From Romanomermis culicivorax (lineage: Eukaryota; Nematoda; Enoplea; Mermithida; Mermithidae): a stretch of DNA of 64,000 nt. Under the pieces are notes generated by a model that worked only from the letters and a program-made list of their open reading frames with translations, did no database searches and was not told where the DNA came from. A program made the position numbers and the translations under genes. The stretch spans positions 186,001 to 250,000 of the forward strand of contig CAWUHX010000096.1 of the NCBI GenBank assembly GCA_963922205.1, read 5' to 3'. Positions 43,608 to 55,751 of this stretch are shown one piece after another (within the stretch, counting starts at the first letter, position 1; the number at the start of each line of letters is the position of its first letter).

Positions 43608-45953
43608 TCAACAGAAAAAAAATTCCTCACCTTCGTCATTATTAACATTATTTTCTTCTCTTATTCGATTATTATTATCGTCGTTATTTTGTTGTTGTTG
43701 CGGAATATTTCGCCTCGCGAACCACCCATTTTGATAGGCGAAAAAGAGAAAAACGACCAACATGACGAAAATTGTACGTTCGATCGACGAATAGGCGAAC
43801 AAAACGACGAAAATGATCGACGAACGTAGCAACATATAAATGACGTCCAAAAAATCGCGACCGGCGAACAATCCGGCGGCGGCGTCGTCGACTGGGGCGG
43901 CCGGCGCGGCGTTCAACGGCGGGGCGTTGGCGACGTCGTTGTTGAGCTGGGAAAAAATTGTGTCGAAAATTGAGCCATTTTCACAGAAATTTATGCAATT
44001 TTTTAGTTTAAAAATCCAGATTTTAGCAATTTTTCAGCTTTAAAATTTAAATTCGTGCAATTTTTGAGTTTAAAAATTGAAATTTTTTGAATTTTTGAAA
44101 TTAAAAGTTCAAATTTTTGCAATTTTTTCGTTTGTAAATTCAAGCTTTTGCAATTTTTTAGCTTAAAATTTCAGATTTTTATAATTTTTTTGCTTTAAAA
44201 TTCAAATTTTCACAATTTTTCAGCTTGAAAATTCAAATTTTGGCAATTTTTCAGCTTAAAAATTCAAATTGAAAATTATAGTTTTTCCAATCTTATAGCT
44301 TAAAAATTGAAATTTTTTCAATTTTCACCGATTTTACAGCTTAAAAATTCAAATTTTTGAAATTTTTTCGCAATTTTTCAGCTTAAAAATTCAAATTTTT
44401 GCAATTCTTTCGTTTAAAAATTCAAATTTTTCTACCTTTAAAATTAGAAGTTTCGCAATTTTTCCAGCTTTAAAATTGCAATTTTTGTAAGTTTTCAGCT
44501 TAAAAATTGCAATTTTTGCAATTTTTCAGCTTAAAAAATAAAATTTTTGCAATTTTTCGGCTTACAAATGGCATCTTTACAATTTTTCGGTTAAAAAGTA
44601 AAATTCCAACGTTCAAAATTCATTTCGGGCCTTAGGAAACGTCAACCGTGAGAAATAAATTTCTTGAAATTTTTTTTTCGTAAAAACTGAGGTATTTAAA
44701 AAAAATTTCAATTTCGAGCGTACTCTAAATGCCCAGTTTGAGGAAAATACAAACTTTTTGCATTTTTCTTGCTAAAAAATACAATTTTTTAAATGATTTT
44801 CCAGTTTTGAACGTCCTACTAACGTGAAATTTGGGGAAAATACAAATTTTTCGATGTTTAGTGGCTTGAAAATAATTAATTTCTTCAATTTTGATCCTAA
44901 TTTTCCGAATTTTTCTACTTAAGATGGAATTTTAAGCGCCAGAAAAGAGTCATTTCTCGCGTAGAAATTTTATTTTTTTCGAAAATTTCCGAATTTCGAG
45001 CTGCATAGGGCGAACAAAAATGGAATTTTCCAAAAATTCCCGGCGAATTTGTCAAAAATATGAAATTTTTCTAGCCTAAAATGACAATTTTTTTTAATTT
45101 TCGATTTAGAACGTCAAAAAATGATAGAAATACGAAAAATTTTCAATTTTCTACGCGCAGAATTCGCAACATTTTTTTTAAATTTTTACCACAGGATTGA
45201 CGGGCGCCTGTTGGGGCAAAATTTCTCGCCCGTCGATTTGCGTTTCGTGGCGGCCGTAGGGCGCCCAAGCCAACGGGGATTGCCCGGCGCCGTAAATTTG
45301 TTGCAAATATTGTAAATATTGATTATAATAATTGTAAAAATGGGCGTGCGGTTGTAAAAAGGCGCCGTTTTGGTGTAAATGACTTAAATCGGGGCTCGAT
45401 TGGACAAAAGAATTGTTGATGAAAAACTGTTGCTGCGTTTGATTTTGAAAATTACCGGTGGTCGCAGAAGCGGGATTTAAATTCAAATTAGCGGCGCTTC
45501 GAACGTGCGGTTTAGGCGTCGGCGTTGTTGGATTATTCGGAGCCGATCGACTCAAATCCGGAGCGCAAACCAAATGAATTATGGGCGAAAAATTTTCCGA
45601 CATTTTTTTCAAATAATCTTGCAATAAAATTTCATTTTTCATCAATTGTCCGGCGAAAATTAATCTTTGTTTTTCGATGTCCTAAATTTAGAAATTCAAT
45701 TTTAAACAAGCCCAATTTTTGGGGATCCCCAAAAAATTTCAAAAATTTTCCCCAAAAACACTACTTTCATGCAAATTTTCCCGAATTGGATTCTTTTCGA
45801 TTCCAAAAATCGAAAAATTCCTACCGGTTTCGACGCGTGATTTTGGGATAAATATCGTTTAAAATCTAAAATTGTCCATTCTAGGTTCCACTCGACCTTT
45901 AAATCGGCGTAATTTTGAGTAGCGCAACGAACGACGACGAATTTTTTGTCCAT
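43608..45953 (-). CDS. HERPUD: Herp (HERPUD) homologue, ERAD ubiquitin-like membrane protein
   Basis: Exons 45825-45953, 45190-45681 and 43608-43946 join in phase 0 to about 319 residues (human HERPUD1 391). An N-terminal ubiquitin-like domain spans exons 1-2 (EWNLEWTILDFKRYLSQNHA, then DIEKQRLIFAGQLM and PIIHLVC). A Pro/Asn/Gln-rich middle holds the Herp-type YYNQYLQYLQQIYGAG segment. Two hydrophobic stretches in exon 3 (DVIYMLLRSSIIFVVLFAYS and TIFVMLVVFLFFAYQNGWF) form the ER membrane hairpin. Herp scaffolds the HRD1-Derlin complex that extracts misfolded proteins. It lies 229 bases downstream of Derlin on the same strand. In-frame ATGs upstream (46022) make the start uncertain. Near the end, AAG|GTGAGG (about 43626) is a good donor, so a further C-terminal exon is possible. 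Confidence 0.9.
43985..44600. repeat. ~31-bp minisatellite in Herp intron 2
   Basis: Roughly 17-18 degenerate units of the form AAAAATTCAAATTTTTGCAA plus TTTTTCAGCTT run head to tail. Each unit is partly self-complementary (AAATT/AATTT). The following sequence to 45189 is AT-rich intron with less regular copies. Confidence 0.75.
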
Positions 45954-46148
45954 ATTTGCAGAGCGGTTAGTAAAAAATGTGCGGAAAAGCTGGTGACGAG
46001 CGGAGCGGAAAATTTTCATCATCTCGGCCTACAGTATACATGAATATACGTAGACTAAAGTTAGCAAAGTTACAAACTTGCTTGTATGTCAGAGAAGAAG
46101 TCAGCCTGTTTGACAGAGGAATACAAGGTAAACTCTAGCATAACAATA

Positions 46149-46154
46149 TTTATT
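46149..46154 (-). terminator. Poly(A) signal of the Derlin gene
   Basis: AATAAA on the minus strand, about 30 bases after the Derlin stop codon and about 195 bases before the Herp start. Confidence 0.6.
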
Positions 46155-46182
46155 GTAAACAAAATTTACAGAGAAAAATTTT

Positions 46183-47620
46183 TCAATCGGCTAATCTTCG
46201 GCCTCGTCCGCCGAAAACGTCTCTATTTTGAGCGTCGGGCGCTCGTCCGAAATCGCGGCCGCCTCCCATCCGCCGATCGCTAGGCAAAAGATTGTATCTA
46301 CAAAAAAAAATTTCCGGTGTAAACTCTAAATTTTGGCGAAAGCAACTTTACACCTACAGATTTTACAAACGTGAACAACTTTACACTTACAAAAATCCAG
46401 GCGTTTGTAGAAACGAACGGCCGCCGAATTCTTGCGGATATTTGAAAGCCAAAAAATAATACAAATGTCCGACTAAAATGCCGATCAATTCGTTTACACC
46501 GCTAGAAAAATGTAAACTGTACACATTGAAAATTGGCAACTTTACACTGTAAATTACCCTCCCCTAATTATCATATTAAAACCGACCAAAACCCAAGGCA
46601 AATATAGGGCTTTGAAAGAAGTGCCGAACCAAAATTGTACGATCGTATCGGCGTTGGTTTGACACCAAATGTATAAAATGCTCAAAACCATCGGTTCCAA
46701 AAGGAAATAAGTTTCGGAAAATAGGGCGATTAACTGTGTAAATAGCGAAAAATTGAATTAATTAAGATTAATTATAATTAATTAATCTTACAGAAATCAT
46801 CAACCAATTAAAAATTAGCATGAATAAATAATCGGCTGGTCGACCGTCGAATAAACCTGAAAAATAAATTGTAATTTCGGCATTGATGCGAAAAAACTGA
46901 GGCCTCTAATCTTTTGGGTGAAGATGAAATCTAAACTTGTAGGGTCGAGCTACTTATTATTCGTAAAATCGAAGGGGACTCGACAAAAAAGTCGAAAAAT
47001 GTCGGCGGGGGGGTTGGGGGACCCTCCCCAACTTGCTCGAACCCTATACCCAAATGTCGAAATCCCCCCCCCCCCCCCCATTTCGTCAACCTTATACTCA
47101 ACCCTCCAAATTCGAAAAAATTAGGGGAAAAGTTTATCTTTTTGGGAAAATTTTTCCTATTTTTTCGACCCCGACCTATAAAAAAACTTTTGGGACCCCC
47201 AGTCCCCCCCTTGATGGACCCTCGATCAAGTTGAGGGACAGGGTACCCCTTTCGCTCCCCAATTGCAGGAATGCTCCCAAAAATTTTTAACCTGTTTCCA
47301 AACGCGTCGAATAACTGTACAAAAAATAGAGCATCAACAAAAAATTGAACCCGGTCGACGGCGTGATCGGGTAGAAAAACAAAGCGGTCAACGGTCGCCA
47401 TAGCTAAAACGAGAAAAAACGCCCAATTAAGTGCGAAAATTAACCAAAAATCGCAACAAACTTGTAATTTATAAACGAATAAATTGTATTCCAAAACCAA
47501 CCACCAAGGATTCAATATTCCTAAACGTCCCAAAAGCGGGAGGATAACCGTTCCGGTGAACCAATAGCGAGAAATTATCGGTACGCTTTTGTACCAAACC
47601 GATAAATCGTTTTCGGCCAT
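46183..47620 (-). CDS. DERL1: Derlin-1 homologue, ERAD rhomboid pseudoprotease
   Basis: Six exons, 47462-47620, 47292-47403, 46792-46856, 46558-46733, 46391-46501 and 46183-46297, join in frame to 245 residues (human Derlin-1 is 251). Landmarks in order: WYKSVPIISRYWFTGTV, YKLQLWRPLTALFFYPITPS, YSYSTRLETGLFDGRPADYL, ADTIVQFWFGTSFKALYLPW, GVNELIGILVGHLYYF and FGGRSFLQTPGFLYNLLPS. FDGRPADYLFM favours Derlin-1 (C. elegans CUP-2) over Derlin-2. The protein is a six-helix ER membrane channel component for retrotranslocation of misfolded proteins. It starts 214 bases after the CED-4-like stop codon and is followed by Herp, its known complex partner. Intron 2 carries a degenerate family B MITE (about 46955-47275). 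Confidence 0.95.
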
Positions 47621-47834
47621 TCTTCAAGAAATTTTCCGTCCGCGACGCGAAAAGCTCAAAATTTGGAATTCCTATATTACAGTGAACCAATATCGACAAC
47701 GTCAACGAGACGTGTAAATTCCTGAAACTACAAACATGCTGATTTCTGATTGAAATTGACAAAACTCACCAGGGTACATGACCACGATACTATAAAACAG
47801 TTTATACGGGAATAAATAAATAAGGCACAAAAAA
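47621..47834 (-). promoter_or_regulatory. Short spacer between CED-4-like and Derlin genes
   Basis: These 214 bases contain no AATAAA or ATTAAA on the minus strand; only the weak variant TATAAA occurs (near 47800). They also contain CCCTG|GTGAGT (near 47772) and TTTGTAGTTTCAG|GAATT (near 47724), a perfect small intron or a possible trans-splice acceptor ahead of Derlin. Confidence 0.45.
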
Positions 47835-50800
47835 TCAAAGGTATTTGGTGGCAGCGACGTAAATTGAAGATTCGGGCGACTCTTTCAAGGCCAAATTCAT
47901 TAAATTGGCGTCTTTCTCGTGTTTATATTTGTCCAAAAAGTTCATAAATTCGTCGAATTTGATCAAATTCTAGCAAAAAAAAGTAAAAAAATTAAAAGTT
48001 CGACTTTCTCCTGAGTTTTCAGCTAAATTTGGACTTTTTTGAGTTTAAAATTTTTCTAATGTTTTTTGAAATTCGGAATATGTATTTCTGGGATACACAA
48101 ATTTTCTTCCAGTAAATCTGATCAATTTCTCAAGCTTTGTAACTTTAAAGAATACAGAATTCTAAATTTTTCATACGAATTTGACTTGTGAAGGAATTCT
48201 GATTATTTTTGCAAGAATTCGAGTGCTTCCGAATCCAAATTATCGATTTTAAATGAAATTCTGAATTTTCTATCTTACCCTAAATATTTTTTCCAAAATT
48301 TGGAATTTCTTCTCAAATTTTAAAATTTGTTACAAACATTTAAATGTATCACCTGAGCACCGATATAATTTTTATATCGTTCGTAATCGATAATCAAACT
48401 TTGGTATCCGCATATCGTACATTTGTCGTATAAAAATTTTAAATTTAAAAAAATGGATGGAAATTGATCGAAAATTTGCCCATTTTCCAAATGATAACCG
48501 ATAAATCGATGGATATAATTATCTTTCGGTAATATACTCCAATTTTCGCGGATTTCCGATCGATAATTCTCAACCAGTTTTCGATGGTAGGCCTAAAAAA
48601 AAAATTTTAAATTGTGTTGAGTATTCAGAACTTGAATTTTTTTGGAAAAATCAAGATTTTTCAAATCGAAAAAATCATTTTTATAAATTCCATGAAAAAA
48701 TAACGTTTCAAGCATTCAAAATACTAAAAATTTGAGTTTTTGAAGAAATTCAAAGCGAAAAATAGCATTTTATGCTACAATTTTGTGAAAAATCAACTCA
48801 CAATGATTGAATTTTCGTCGACGATAGTTTTCAATAGTCGATGCATCAAATTATGAACTCGATAAGAATCGAAATTTTCTTCAACTATTCTAATTACTAA
48901 ATGCAAAGCTATCAATTGATCCATCAGATTTTCCACTTCCATAACGTTCATTCGCCAATAGATAGATAAAACCTAGAAAAAAAATTCTAAGCAAAAATAA
49001 TTCCAAAAAAGCGGTTTGGCTATGAGCCAAATGTAAAATTACCGTGGCCGGAATTTGAGTTTGAAGGGGGAAAACGGCCAATTCTAAATATTTTTGTTTC
49101 AAATGATCGTTCAAAATGGATAACGAACTGGAAACCGAATCGTGGAACGATTTATATTTGTAAGCGTTAACGCCCGTCAAGCTTTTTATACCCGTCAAAC
49201 CTTTGTTATTTTTCAATTCTTCGTAGTAGTAGTTCCATCTGAAAAAAAAATTCACTTTACACATTTACAAAACACTTTACACAAAAAAGGTTTTTTAAGA
49301 AGCTATTTAAATCCAATCCTAAGACTCTACACTAAATCGATTTTTATACAAAATTATACACTAAGAATAATAAAATTTCGACTTCCACACTTTGCACAGT
49401 ATATTCGACGCAAAGAATTTTCTAAGCTCTACACACAATATATGTTCGATATAACTTTACACCTTTTCACGGTTTTAACACTTTACATCTTATACACTTT
49501 TGGTTTCACATTTTACACAAAATTACACACTCTAAACAGGATAGTTTTATAGCACACTTTACACAAACTTGACTTTTCTCCAAAACAATCCCATAATCTT
49601 GGCATAAAATTTGGAGATTTACAACCGAAATTTTTTGACAAAGAAAACGTAAAAAACAGAATACAAAACAGATAAAATTCAAAAAGGAAAAAACACAAGA
49701 AAATCAAAAAGGAAAAGGAAGCAGAGAAAAAAGAACACTGAAAACAAGGTGAACAGAAAAAGGAGAAAACATAAAAAACTGAAAGAAAACGTGAGAAACA
49801 GAATAGTGAAAAAACAGATAAAATCCAGAAAGAAAAAAATATAAACAAAAAACGAAAGATGGACCAGAAAAAAGAAACAAGAGCACCGAAAAAAACGTGA
49901 ACAGAAAAAAGAGAGAACGGAAAAAACTCAAACAAAACTTGAGAAACAGAAGGATAGATAAAAAACAAAAAATCCAAAAAGAAAACAGCAGAAACAAGAA
50001 AAAGAAAAATAGGCAACAGAAAAAAGAAAACAGACAAAAAACACTGAAAAGAGGGTAAACAGGAAAAAAAAGTCGAAGAAAATGTGAGAAACAGAGGAAT
50101 AGAAAATAGAACGTGATAAAATCCAGAAAGTAGAAAACAGACAAAATTATTAAAAAAAGGGAACCGGAAAATGAAAACAGAGAAAAAATAGCACTGAAAA
50201 GAAGCTAAACAAAAAAAGAAAAAAGGAAACAGAATGAAGAAAAGAGAATATAAAGAACAGAGAAAAAAAGAAAAACAACAGGAAAAAAAGAGAAAAAAGA
50301 ACACTGAAATAAGGTAAGCAGAAAAATAAGAAAACGTGAGAATCAGAAGAATAGAGAAAAATAGAACACGGTTAAAATGAAGAAACTAGTAAACAGACAA
50401 AATCATAAAAAGAACAAAAAGAAAATAGGGAATAGAAAAAAGGAAAACAGAGAAAAAACACTGATAAGGAGGTAAAAGAAAAAAGAAAACAGAATGAAAA
50501 AAGACAAACTAGGAAACAGACAAAAAGGAAAACAGAAAACAGAAAAAAAGAACACAAAAAAGAAGGTAAACAGAAAAGAGAAAGCGGAAGCAGAATGCAA
50601 GAAAACATGGAAAAAAAGCTACAACAGAAAAAAAGGAAAACAAAAAAACAGAAAAAATTATACTGAGAAAAATCACAAAGCAAGGCAGCAATGAATAAAC
50701 AAAACAATAAAGCACAGAAAAAATATAACAAAAAAACAAAAAAATAAGAGAAAAACGAGAACAGGTAGACTTTCCCCTGCACTTGATTCTTTTTTTATTT

Positions 50801-53800
50801 TATGACGTCTTCTTGAATGAAAGATGATGATTAATTTGTTTAATTCTAATGAAAAATATACACTTTACACTATATAATTTCAAAATGCAAACTTTACACC
50901 GCGCGGTTCACATTTTCCACTTTTTTGGATATCACAACAATAAATACAGATGAGACAAAATCTGATATTTTACACTAGAGAATCCTCGAAAAAGAAAATT
51001 TCCACTTTACACTGAATATTTTAAAAATGCATATTTTTTCGCATTTTACACTTCTTCTGAAATAATTTACAACACCTTATGCAGATGAGACAAAATCTCA
51101 TATTTTACACTAGAGAATTCTCAAAAAAGAAAATCTTCACTTTAGACTATCTCGCAAGTATGATTTCACATTTTAGACTACATAATTTTAAATATGCACA
51201 CTTCACACCGCGATGTCCGCATTTTACACTTTTTGACACTTACAACCATTGATACAGATGAGAAAAAAATCCGATATTTTACACTGGAGAGCCTTAAAAA
51301 ATTTTCACTTTAGACTACGTCGAGAAAGTAAGACTTTACAATTTAGACTATCCAATTTCAAAATGCATACTTTACACCGCGAGATTAGCATTTCACACTT
51401 TACACAGATGAGAGGAAATGTGATATTTTACACTGGAGAACCGTCACTAAAATTTTCACTTTACACTACGAGGCACCGTTGGATTTTACACTTTACACTC
51501 ACCTATTTTTATGCGTTTTAAGTAAACTGCCGACCAGAGCTATAAAAAACGGATGACCGTTCGTTTCTTGGTAAAAATCGTCGGCCAACGACGGCAAATC
51601 TTCGACCGGGCAATTGACCCAACGGCTCAAAACTTGGTGCGTCTCTTGGCGCGTAAAACCGCTCGGCGTCATGGGCATCAATTCTTTGTAGCCGTTTATA
51701 CAATAGGCCAAATTTTCGTTACGAGTAGTGACCAAAAATCTGGGCGGGGGACAATTTCAAAAAATGCAAAGTGTAAAGCGATTCACACAAATTAAAAAAT
51801 GTAAAGTAACCGACCTACAATAAAGCTCGTCGAATTTGGTCACGTGATACTCGGAAACGACGTCGTCGAGCACTAATAAAGCTTTGGGGCAATTATTTTG
51901 TAATAAATCCGGTAATTTAATCAAAGCTTCTTCTATGCCGGACAAACTTTCTACGGTCTGAAAAGGGCACTTCAAACTTAAAATTTTTTGTGTAAACTTT
52001 TACTTTTCAAGCAACTTTTGAGTCATCTTAGAGTGTTTTTTTCATAAAATGGTGTCAAATTTCAACAAATCTCGAACATTTTTTTAATTTCTTTGTTTGC
52101 GTTAAAAATTCACGAATTCGTAACATTTTTTCTAACGTACCTATTGATTTTAGCAAAGTATTTTCGCCTGAAATTTCATTTGTTTCTGTGGAAAAACTTT
52201 TGCAACTTCACCATAATTCTGGAAATTTGTTACTTTTTCTGCAGTTTTTCATCATTTTTTTGATATTTTTCAACGTATTTCTGAGAAATTTATACAGATT
52301 CTAAAAAAAATCCATTATTTTCAGATTTTTGTTAATTTTTTAGTCATTTTCAAATTTTATCAGGCAATTTTTCGAAATTTGAGTCCATTATTCCTGGAAA
52401 ATTGTATGCGATTTCTGACATTTTCACCCTTTTTTTGTTGCTTTTTATATTATTAATTAATGCTTGGAAATTAATACAAATTTAGAACAAAATTCAATTT
52501 TTAAATTTTACTCATTTTTCAGTCCTTTTCAAAATTAATCTAGCAAGTTGTCGAAATCTGACTTTTAGTGAATTATTCTCCGAAATTTTTAGTTAATTTC
52601 AGTTGATTTATATCCGATTTTCTTGTTTTCTGCTATTTTTATCACTTTTTGTATTTTTGGTTCAAAAATGTCTCCGAATTTCGATCAAAAACCCTATTAT
52701 TTTCCGACAACCTTTTGATGATTTTAAAAACATTAAAAAACAACAATTTTTCAAAATTTCGGCCAGTCATTCTTCAAAAACTATCACCCATTCCGATTTT
52801 TCCTGCGATTTTCTTTTTTTGTAGCTCTAATGGTTTATCTTTTGTATTTTTCAACCCATTTCTCGGAGATCTGTGTCTCTTTTTCGAGATTTGTTGATTT
52901 TTTCAGTCATTTTTACACTCTTTCTAGCAATTGGTCAAAATTTGAGGGTATAATTTCCAGAATTTTTTTCAAACTTTTCTAGTTTTTCATCTTTTTTTGA
53001 TTTTTTCAACGTTTCTTACTTATTTTAACACTTCTACCAACAATTTATCAAATTTTAGCGAATATTCCTGGAAAATTTGGAAAATTTTTGCTAATTTTCT
53101 ACTTTTTCATCTTTTTTTCAACGAATTTCTCGAATATTTGTAACAATTCCGAGCGTACATCTGTCAATTTCCCGTCATTTAATTATTTTTCAGTCATTTT
53201 TACACTTTTACTGACAATTTTTCAAAATTTGGGAGGATAATTCTTCGAAATTTACCCTTAATTTCAATTGATTCAACTGATTTTCTTGTTTTTTACAATG
53301 TTTCGTCATTTTTTGCATTTTTTCCAGAAATTTGTCCGACCTTCGATCAAAAATCAACTTATTTCTTCCATTTCCGTTGATTTATTAATCATTTTTAAAG
53401 TTAATTATGCAACTTGTCAAAATTTGCGCGAATAATTATTGAAAAAGTTCCCACATTTTTGAACAATTTTCTTGTTTTTGCATCATTTTATCTGTATTTT
53501 TGGCCAATTTCAAAAAAATCAGATTTTCAACTTAAAAAAAAGTTGATTTTCAATTTTTAACTCATTTTTAAAATTAGCCTAGCAATTTGTAAAAATTTGA
53601 GCCGATTATTTTTCAAAAATTTCTGTCAATTTCGATTGGTTCTGCTGATTTTCTTTTGTAGCTTTTGATCGTTAATTTTTTGTATTTTTACACCCATTTC
53701 TCGTAAATTTGTACGAATTTAAAGCGAAAATCTGCTTTTTGTAAGATTAATTGATTTTTCAACGAAATCGCTAAAATATTTAAAAGAATTTCGAGCACAA

Positions 53801-55751
53801 ATCCCTTAAATTTTAAGGATTTGATGATTTTCCAATTATTTTTTCACTTTTACTCGCAATTTTTCAAAATTTTAACTAATATTTTTCAAAAATTTTCAGA
53901 CATTAATGCTAACTTTATTGTTTTTTGGCAGCTTTTTGATCATTTTTTCTTTATTTTTAAACCACTAGAAATTTTCGTGAATTTCGAACAAAAATCCGCT
54001 TTTTTCTAATTTTATCAATTTTTAGTTACACTCTTTCTAGCGATTTGTTTTAAAAATTTTTCGCAGTTTTTTCTGTTTTTTTATTATTATGTTATTATAT
54101 TCATCTAAATTCAGTAATTTTCCAACATATTTTGGAAAATTTCTATGAAAAAATAGGACATTTTTCGATCATATTCCGTTTAAGGCGTCTTTTTATTGTT
54201 GTTTTTCAAAAAATCTTCGAAATTTTCAAGATTTTATGCAAATTTTTCACTTTTTCCCTAAATTCGTGAAAAAATAAATTTTCTTACTTTTCCGCCGCTA
54301 CTCCGTCCCAAATGAGCTACGTGGCTATACAAAAAATGAAATTTCGATAAAAGTAGAGATTTTTCGTCCGTGCTGGTGCTACAACAATTCGTCGACGATC
54401 GTTTATTATCGTCGAAATTGATCCAAAAAATTTGCGGAAAGATTTGGCCTAAAATTTCCTTATCGCGAGCTACTTGAGCGGCTAGAACGGATTTTCCCGA
54501 TCCAGCCATACCTGAGGGCAAAACTGTGAAAAATAATGCAAAAAACACCCAAAAATTTGGCCCGTATGGTTTTTATGGCCTATCGAATTTTTTCTAGGGT
54601 TTATTACACACATGTATATAGGCCAATACCTGTAAGAGGTGCGACTAGTTGGGGGTCCCCAAATTTCCAAAATTTTGGGCGGGGTGGTCGAAAAACTTAA
54701 AATAAGTCGAAAAAATTTCGAAAATTTTCCAAAAAAGCTACTTTTTCCCAATTTTTTTTTTTGAGTTTGGGGTGGGTTGATCATAGGGTTGACGAAGTTA
54801 TGGGAGGGGGGTCCCGACATTAGGGTATAGGGTTCGACGAAATTGGGGGTGGGGATCCCCCCAACCATACCTGTAAGAGGTCCGACCAGTTGGGGGGGGG
54901 GGAGTAAATCCGAAATTTTGGGGGAGGGGATCGAAAAAAGTCGAAATTTTTCCCAAAAAGGCACTTTTTTGCCAATTTTTTCCAAACTGGGGGGGGGGGT
55001 TGGGCATATGGTTGGCCAAGTTGGGGGGGGGGGGTCGCCCACAATTACAAGTACGCCCCCAACGCAATCCCTCAATTACAGGTATGTATAAGCCTAAGCC
55101 TAAGTTGGCTAAGCTTAAGCCTTAGCTAGCACCATATTACCTTAATCCGGTAGAGCATAAAGTGCATAAATATCAAAAATTTACCGTGAACTATAACGAA
55201 CCCCCGTCGATTCTCTAATTTTTTGACCAAATTTTTCAAACGTTCGAATAATTGCGGACGATCGACGAAAACGTCCGGTTTTTTTGGTATTTTTCCTTTA
55301 GCGGCCAAAAATAGTAATCTATCAACGGAATTTTCGTCATTTTTTAACGAATTATTATTCAATTCTTCTTCCAAATCTTCTTCTTCGTTGGGAGCATTTT
55401 CGTAAAATTTTTCCGCCAAATTGGCCAACCATTTATAGCGAGCGTTGTTTAAAATTTCGATTAGAATATCAAATTTAGGTAAATTTCGCGATAAAATTTC
55501 GACCAATTTTTCATTTTTAGCTTTTCTAGCATCGCCCTTAAAATTTTAAAAGCTGAAAATGAAGAAAATCGGTTTTCCTATTGTGCTTTGTCTTTAATTA
55601 CCCCGGCGTCTAAATTTAAAATTGCTAAAATTTCATCGCGCGACAAAATTCTACGATGTAAAAAAGAAGGTAGAACGTCTTCGACGTCTAAATCTTCGAT
55701 TAGATGATATTTTAAATTCTCGAAACAAGCTACATCTTTGCTGGGAGGCAT
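47835..55751 (-). CDS. ced-4: CED-4/Apaf-1-type apoptosis ATPase (CARD + NB-ARC, no WD40)
   Basis: Nine exons keep frame: 55602-55751, 55185-55536, 54288-54511, 51815-51957, 51503-51739, 49043-49238, 48802-48972, 48353-48592, 47835-47969; about 615 residues (C. elegans CED-4 549-571). Residues ~1-95 look like a CARD. The linker has PDVFVDRPQLFERL, then a Walker A GMAGSGKSVLAAQ at the exon 2/3 border, Walker B ALLVLDDVV, sensor FLVTTRNENLA, a GHPFFIALVGSLL motif, the winged-helix region YKYKSFHDSVSSSLSIL and an MHD-like VHNLMH. The C-terminus (IKFDEFMNFLDKY...TKYL) ends where Apaf-1 WD40 repeats would start, as in CED-4. It forms the apoptosome that activates caspases. Introns 2, 3 and 5 hold MITEs, AT-rich repeats and a purine tract. 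Confidence 0.93.
49250..51500. repeat. CED-4-like intron 5: purine tract flanked by TTTACAC repeats
   Basis: From about 49620 to 50765 the plus strand is almost all A and G with few other bases, in AGAAAACAGAAAA-like units (so the transcript is U/C-rich). On both sides (49250-49560 and 50860-51500) the motif TTTACAC or its close variants recurs dozens of times. Listed frames across it are Phe/Ser/Leu-rich products of composition. Confidence 0.75.
51958..54287. repeat. CED-4-like intron 3: AT-rich, degenerate long-period repeats
   Basis: Phrases such as TTTTTCAGTCATTTTTACAC, AATTTTTCAAAATTT and GATTTTCTTGTTTTT recur every 150-280 bases with many differences, suggesting an old tandem array. 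I see no coding region. Confidence 0.45.
54625..55086. mobile_element. Two MITE family B copies in CED-4-like intron 2
   Basis: One copy starts near 54625 with ATACCTGTAAGAGGTGCGAC and one at 54865 with CATACCTGTAAGAGGTCCGA. The second ends CAATTACAGGTATG. Both have GACCAGTTGGGGG and poly-G runs. The first is diverged and its right end merges with the second. Confidence 0.65.

Noticed and set aside
49513-50782. Long Phe/Ser/Leu-rich minus-strand frames (263 and 136 residues) resembling membrane proteins
   Set aside because: They come entirely from the A/G-rich intronic tract. They lie inside CED-4-like intron 5, and several frames are open together, as expected from stop-poor composition.
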